The translations under genes and the position numbers were made by a program. DNA of 61,051 bases from Rossellomorea aquimaris. Lineage in GTDB: Bacteria > Bacillota > Bacilli > Bacillales > Bacillaceae_B. The stretch lies in assembly GCF_020172085.1 (NCBI RefSeq), contig NZ_JAIVAT010000012.1:1-61051 (forward strand), in the 5' to 3' direction. Under the pieces are notes generated by a model. It was not told the DNA's origin and made no database searches. It saw only the letters and a list, made by a program, of their open reading frames with translations. Positions 58,839 to 61,051 of this stretch are shown here, one piece after another (position 1 is the first letter of the stretch; every line of letters begins with the position of its first letter).

Positions 58839-59474
58839 GTGACCATCCGCAATTGGATTCGTTTATTTATTCATACGTTAGTAATCGGTGGAGCCGTAAC
58901 GGGTGTGGCTGCCCTTATCATTAGATGGGATCAGTTCGGGCCTTACTTTCAAGACGGTAACGTGATTGGCATATTATCGAGTTTACTTTGGTTCGTATTT
59001 GTAGGATTTACATTCAGTGTCATCAGTCAAATGGGATATTTCGCATACTTGACCATTCATCAATTCGGGATGGGGATGTTTAAAAGCTTATGGAACCCTG
59101 TTCAATTGGTACTGATCGCCCTTGTGTTGTTCGATCTGATTTATTTCCGGTTCAGGGCATTCGCTGTTGAAGGTGAATCGTACACCCCTTATATTTTACT
59201 CGGAATAGGGATCTTAGTGGTGGGTCTTGTGGTTGCTTATGTGAAGAACCAACAATCAGAAGCCAAGACCAACACATTTGTATCTGCACTATTCTTTATG
59301 ATTGTGGTGACGACACTGGAATGGCTGCCGGTATTATTGGTGAATTCCGTGAAATGGCTGTATCTTATGTTGCTCGCATTAATTGCCTGTAATGCATTCC
59401 AACTGTTGCGCCTTCCTAAGTATATAGAGAAATCCCAAATTGAAAGAGAACAAAAGCAGTCGGCTAAGAGCTGA
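58839..59474 (+). CDS. kbaA: KbaA, activator of KinB signalling to sporulation
   Basis: A 211-aa membrane protein with about six hydrophobic spans. In B. subtilis it is required for the KinB branch of the Spo0A phosphorelay. The conserved FSVISQMGYFAYLTIHQFG lies in mid-protein. The start is GTG 58839 (MTIRNWIRLF), nine bases after GGAGG; the longer frame from 58728 runs through the promoter and is rejected. Confidence 0.92.
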   Translation: MTIRNWIRLFIHTLVIGGAVTGVAALIIRWDQFGPYFQDGNVIGILSSLLWFVFVGFTFSVISQMGYFAYLTIHQFGMGMFKSLWNPVQLVLIALVLFDLIYFRFRAFAVEGESYTPYILLGIGILVVGLVVAYVKNQQSEAKTNTFVSALFFMIVVTTLEWLPVLLVNSVKWLYLMLLALIACNAFQLLRLPKYIEKSQIEREQKQSAKS

Positions 59475-59475
59475 A

Positions 59476-59509
59476 AAAAAACCGCAGATGAATGTCATCT
59501 GCGGTTTTT
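59476..59509. terminator. Bidirectional terminator between kbaA and pdaB
   Basis: AAAAACCGCAGATGA-ATGT-TCATCTGCGGTTTTT, fifteen perfect pairs between converging genes. Confidence 0.92.
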
Positions 59510-60259
59510 CTATTGAATGAGGAAAGACTTGGCATCACCGTTTGATATCATATCAGATACGGTAATGAAGTTCCCTTTTCCTTTTAACTCTTTCACGATG
59601 GACGGCAAGGCGTCTTTCGTCTGTTTAGCGGAATCGGATGCGTGGAGAAGGACGATGTCCCCTTTTTTCACTTTGCTTATATTCCGGAGAATTTCATCCA
59701 CCCCTGGATTTGTCCAATCCTTAGAATCAACGCTCCAATGAACAACCGTTAAGCCGAGGGAATCGGCCACTTTTAATGTTTTTTTATCAAAATGACCGGT
59801 AGGTACCCGTAATAATTTTACCTCTTTCACATTCAGCTTCTTAAAGACCGTATCGGCTTTCAATATATCCTGCTTGATCTTACTCGGTTCCAACTCCGTA
59901 TAGTCGGTATAAGCATAGCCGAGATTACCGACTTCATATCCCTGCTTTACAATTTGTTCCACTAAATCAGGATGTCGTTCCGCCCAGGCTCCCGAAAGAA
60001 AGAAGGTAGCGGATGTGACATTCATTTTCTTTAATTCCTCAAGAATCGGTTTGGCCTTTTCATCTCCCCAACCGATGTTAAACGTCATCGCCACACCCTT
60101 TTCTCCTTTGTAGATCGCTTTCGGGCCATCTTTTGTACTGAAAACAGAAAGAGTCGAAAGATTACTGCTATAAACAAACAAAGCAGTAAAGAAAGAAATC
60201 ACGATGATCAGACTAATTTGCTTTAATTTCTTAGCATTCACTGTGTGAAATGTATTCAC
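59510..60259 (-). CDS. pdaB: PdaB, polysaccharide deacetylase-like sporulation protein
   Basis: A 249-aa protein with an N-terminal membrane span (about residues 14-32) and a NodB-type domain. In B. subtilis it is needed to maintain spores after the late stages of sporulation. The TFD motif that supplies the catalytic aspartate reads T59-F60-N61 here, and the His-x3-His metal motif is absent ([12 protein letters not shown]), as in other PdaB proteins. The domain is thus probably not a working deacetylase. The start ATG has GGAGGGATC upstream. Confidence 0.92.
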   Translation of the reverse strand: MNTFHTVNAKKLKQISLIIVISFFTALFVYSSNLSTLSVFSTKDGPKAIYKGEKGVAMTFNIGWGDEKAKPILEELKKMNVTSATFFLSGAWAERHPDLVEQIVKQGYEVGNLGYAYTDYTELEPSKIKQDILKADTVFKKLNVKEVKLLRVPTGHFDKKTLKVADSLGLTVVHWSVDSKDWTNPGVDEILRNISKVKKGDIVLLHASDSAKQTKDALPSIVKELKGKGNFITVSDMISNGDAKSFLIQ

Positions 60260-60399
60260 AGATTGATCCCTCCGTTCAACCGTCTATCTTTACTAAAGAT
60301 ATGCATGTCCCCGGAAAAAATATCTATATGTTAAAAAAATGATTATAAATTTCACTTAATGGAAAAAACTACAAATACAAACATAAAGGGGTGACATAC

Positions 60400-60627
60400 T
60401 TGCTGGGGTTAATGATTAATGATAGAGAGAAACAAGAAATAGAGTATTTATTAAAACGAGAAATGGATGAAATACTATTTGACTTAAAAGATTCTCGAAT
60501 TGATCATATCGTTAAAAGAGCAATGGATGAGCGGTATAAAATCTTATTTTCCCTTTTTAAACGCTTTGCCAGTCAAAAGGAATGTTTGAAATATATGAAG
60601 ACGACAGCTAGGAAAGAGACGTATTGA
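60400..60627 (+). CDS. Small conserved hypothetical protein
   Basis: About 75 aa, charged and helical (INDREKQEIEYLLKREMDEI, then SRIDHIVKRAMDERYKILF). AAAGGGGTG at 60385-60393 fits TTG 60400; ATG 60412 and GTG 60391 are alternatives. I recall similar short proteins in Bacillaceae but know no function. It is the last gene before the next rrn operon. Confidence 0.7.
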   Translation: MLGLMINDREKQEIEYLLKREMDEILFDLKDSRIDHIVKRAMDERYKILFSLFKRFASQKECLKYMKTTARKETY

Positions 60628-60632
60628 TGATA

Positions 60633-60666
60633 CGGAAGCTCCCGTTTTAGATAAGCGGGAGCTTCC
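60633..60666 (+). terminator. Strong hairpin after the small hypothetical gene
   Basis: GGAAGCTCCCG / CGGGAGCTTCC, eleven perfect pairs. It lacks a T run (ATTATG follows), so it may end transcription only partly or stabilise the mRNA. Confidence 0.7.
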
Positions 60667-60778
60667 ATTATGCTAAGATGAATGGGGAATGTGCTTTAGA
60701 GTAGCCGGTAACGAAAGAGAAGGATGTAAAAGAAGTAACGGCTTTGAAATAATTCCTTAAAAAAGTTCACAAAATGTA

Positions 60779-60807
60779 TTGACCCGTATCTGAAAACTTG
60801 TTATAGT
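60779..60807 (+). promoter_or_regulatory. rRNA operon promoter P1
   Basis: TTGACC (60779-60784), exactly 17 bp, TATAGT (60802-60807). An A/T-rich stretch with AAAAAAG lies upstream as a possible UP element. TAATAAACGTCGCT follows at the start site. Confidence 0.8.
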
Positions 60808-60873
60808 AATAAACGTCGCTGAAACACATTGAATTATTTAGAAGAAACACCAATAAATAATTCGAAAAAACAG

Positions 60874-60901
60874 TTGACATCACACGATGATATGTGATAA
60901 A
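60874..60901 (+). promoter_or_regulatory. rRNA operon promoter P2
   Basis: TTGACA (60874-60879), 16 bp, GATAAA (60896-60901) preceded by TGT (extended -10). TTAATAAAGTCGCT follows, almost the same start region as P1. About 95 bp after P1 and 120 bp before 16S. Confidence 0.78.
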
Positions 60902-61015
60902 TTAATAAAGTCGCTTCAAACGAAGTGCTTGTACATTGAACCTTGAAAACTGAACAAAACAAGACAATACGTCAACGTTAATTCTAGATTTATTTTTAAA
61001 GAGCTATTCAAACTT

Positions 61016-61051
61016 TTATCGGAGAGTTTGATCCTGGCTCAGGACGAACGC
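61016..61051 (+). rRNA. 16S ribosomal RNA, 5' end (partial)
   Basis: The window ends in TTATCGGAGAGTTTGATCCT, GGCTCAGGACGAACGC, the start of Bacillus 16S rRNA. The gene continues beyond the window. The exact first base is estimated from the family. Confidence 0.93.

Overview
The window is a chromosomal segment of an endospore-forming Bacillaceae bacterium (Firmicutes). The gene order rrn - ctsR-mcsA-mcsB-clpC - radA-disA - yacL - ispDF - gltX-cysE-cysS - sigH - secE-nusG - rpoBC - str operon - S10/spc/alpha operons - ecf - truA - rplM-rpsI - cwlD-salA-gerD-kbaA-pdaB - rrn is the origin-proximal order known from Bacillus subtilis. The proteins are clearly Bacillus-like, but the genus cannot be fixed from the sequence alone. 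Sporulation genes (sigH, kbaA, cwlD, gerD, pdaB) indicate a spore former. Nearly every gene reads left to right; only gerD and pdaB are on the minus strand.

Layout. 1-0.6 kb: the end of one rRNA operon (23S tail, 5S) and a broken second 5S. 0.6-1.1 kb: gene-free DNA with a phased GACGCA array and a strongly G-poor stretch. 1.1-5.7 kb: the CtsR-controlled protein quality-control operon. 5.8-6.1 kb: tandem hairpin repeats. 6.1-17.5 kb: DNA repair and c-di-AMP, isoprenoid, tRNA charging and cysteine genes (with a T-box), RNA processing and sigH. 17.6-29.4 kb: L33, SecE, NusG, L11-L1, L10-L7/L12, a methyltransferase, RNA polymerase beta and beta'. 29.5-34.3 kb: the str operon (YbxF, S12, S7, EF-G, EF-Tu). 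34.4-35.4 kb: a 1.1-kb gene-free gap carrying nested repeats. 35.4-50.4 kb: the S10-spc-alpha ribosomal superoperon, including SecY, Adk, Map, IF1 and RpoA. 50.5-55.0 kb: a structured RNA or terminator, the ECF transporter module, TruA, L13 and S9. 55.0-60.7 kb: sporulation and germination genes. 60.7 kb to the end: tandem rRNA promoters and the first bases of a 16S gene.

The genes form the gene-expression core of the cell: transcription (RpoA, RpoB, RpoC, NusG, SigH), translation (about 30 ribosomal proteins, EF-G, EF-Tu, IF1, two aminoacyl-tRNA synthetases), protein export (SecE, SecY) and N-terminal processing (Map). Control elements readable in the sequence include a CtsR operator, a Cys T-box, an L10 leader, two probable L1-binding hairpins, an L13 leader, and attenuator-like hairpins before nusG and rpoB.

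No phage, CRISPR or obvious foreign cargo is present. The unusual material is between genes: two families of structured repeats whose stems change sequence but keep pairing, one nested inside the other; a four-way-junction-like RNA after rplQ; a 19-bp inverted repeat around 105 bp; and the phased GACGCA array.
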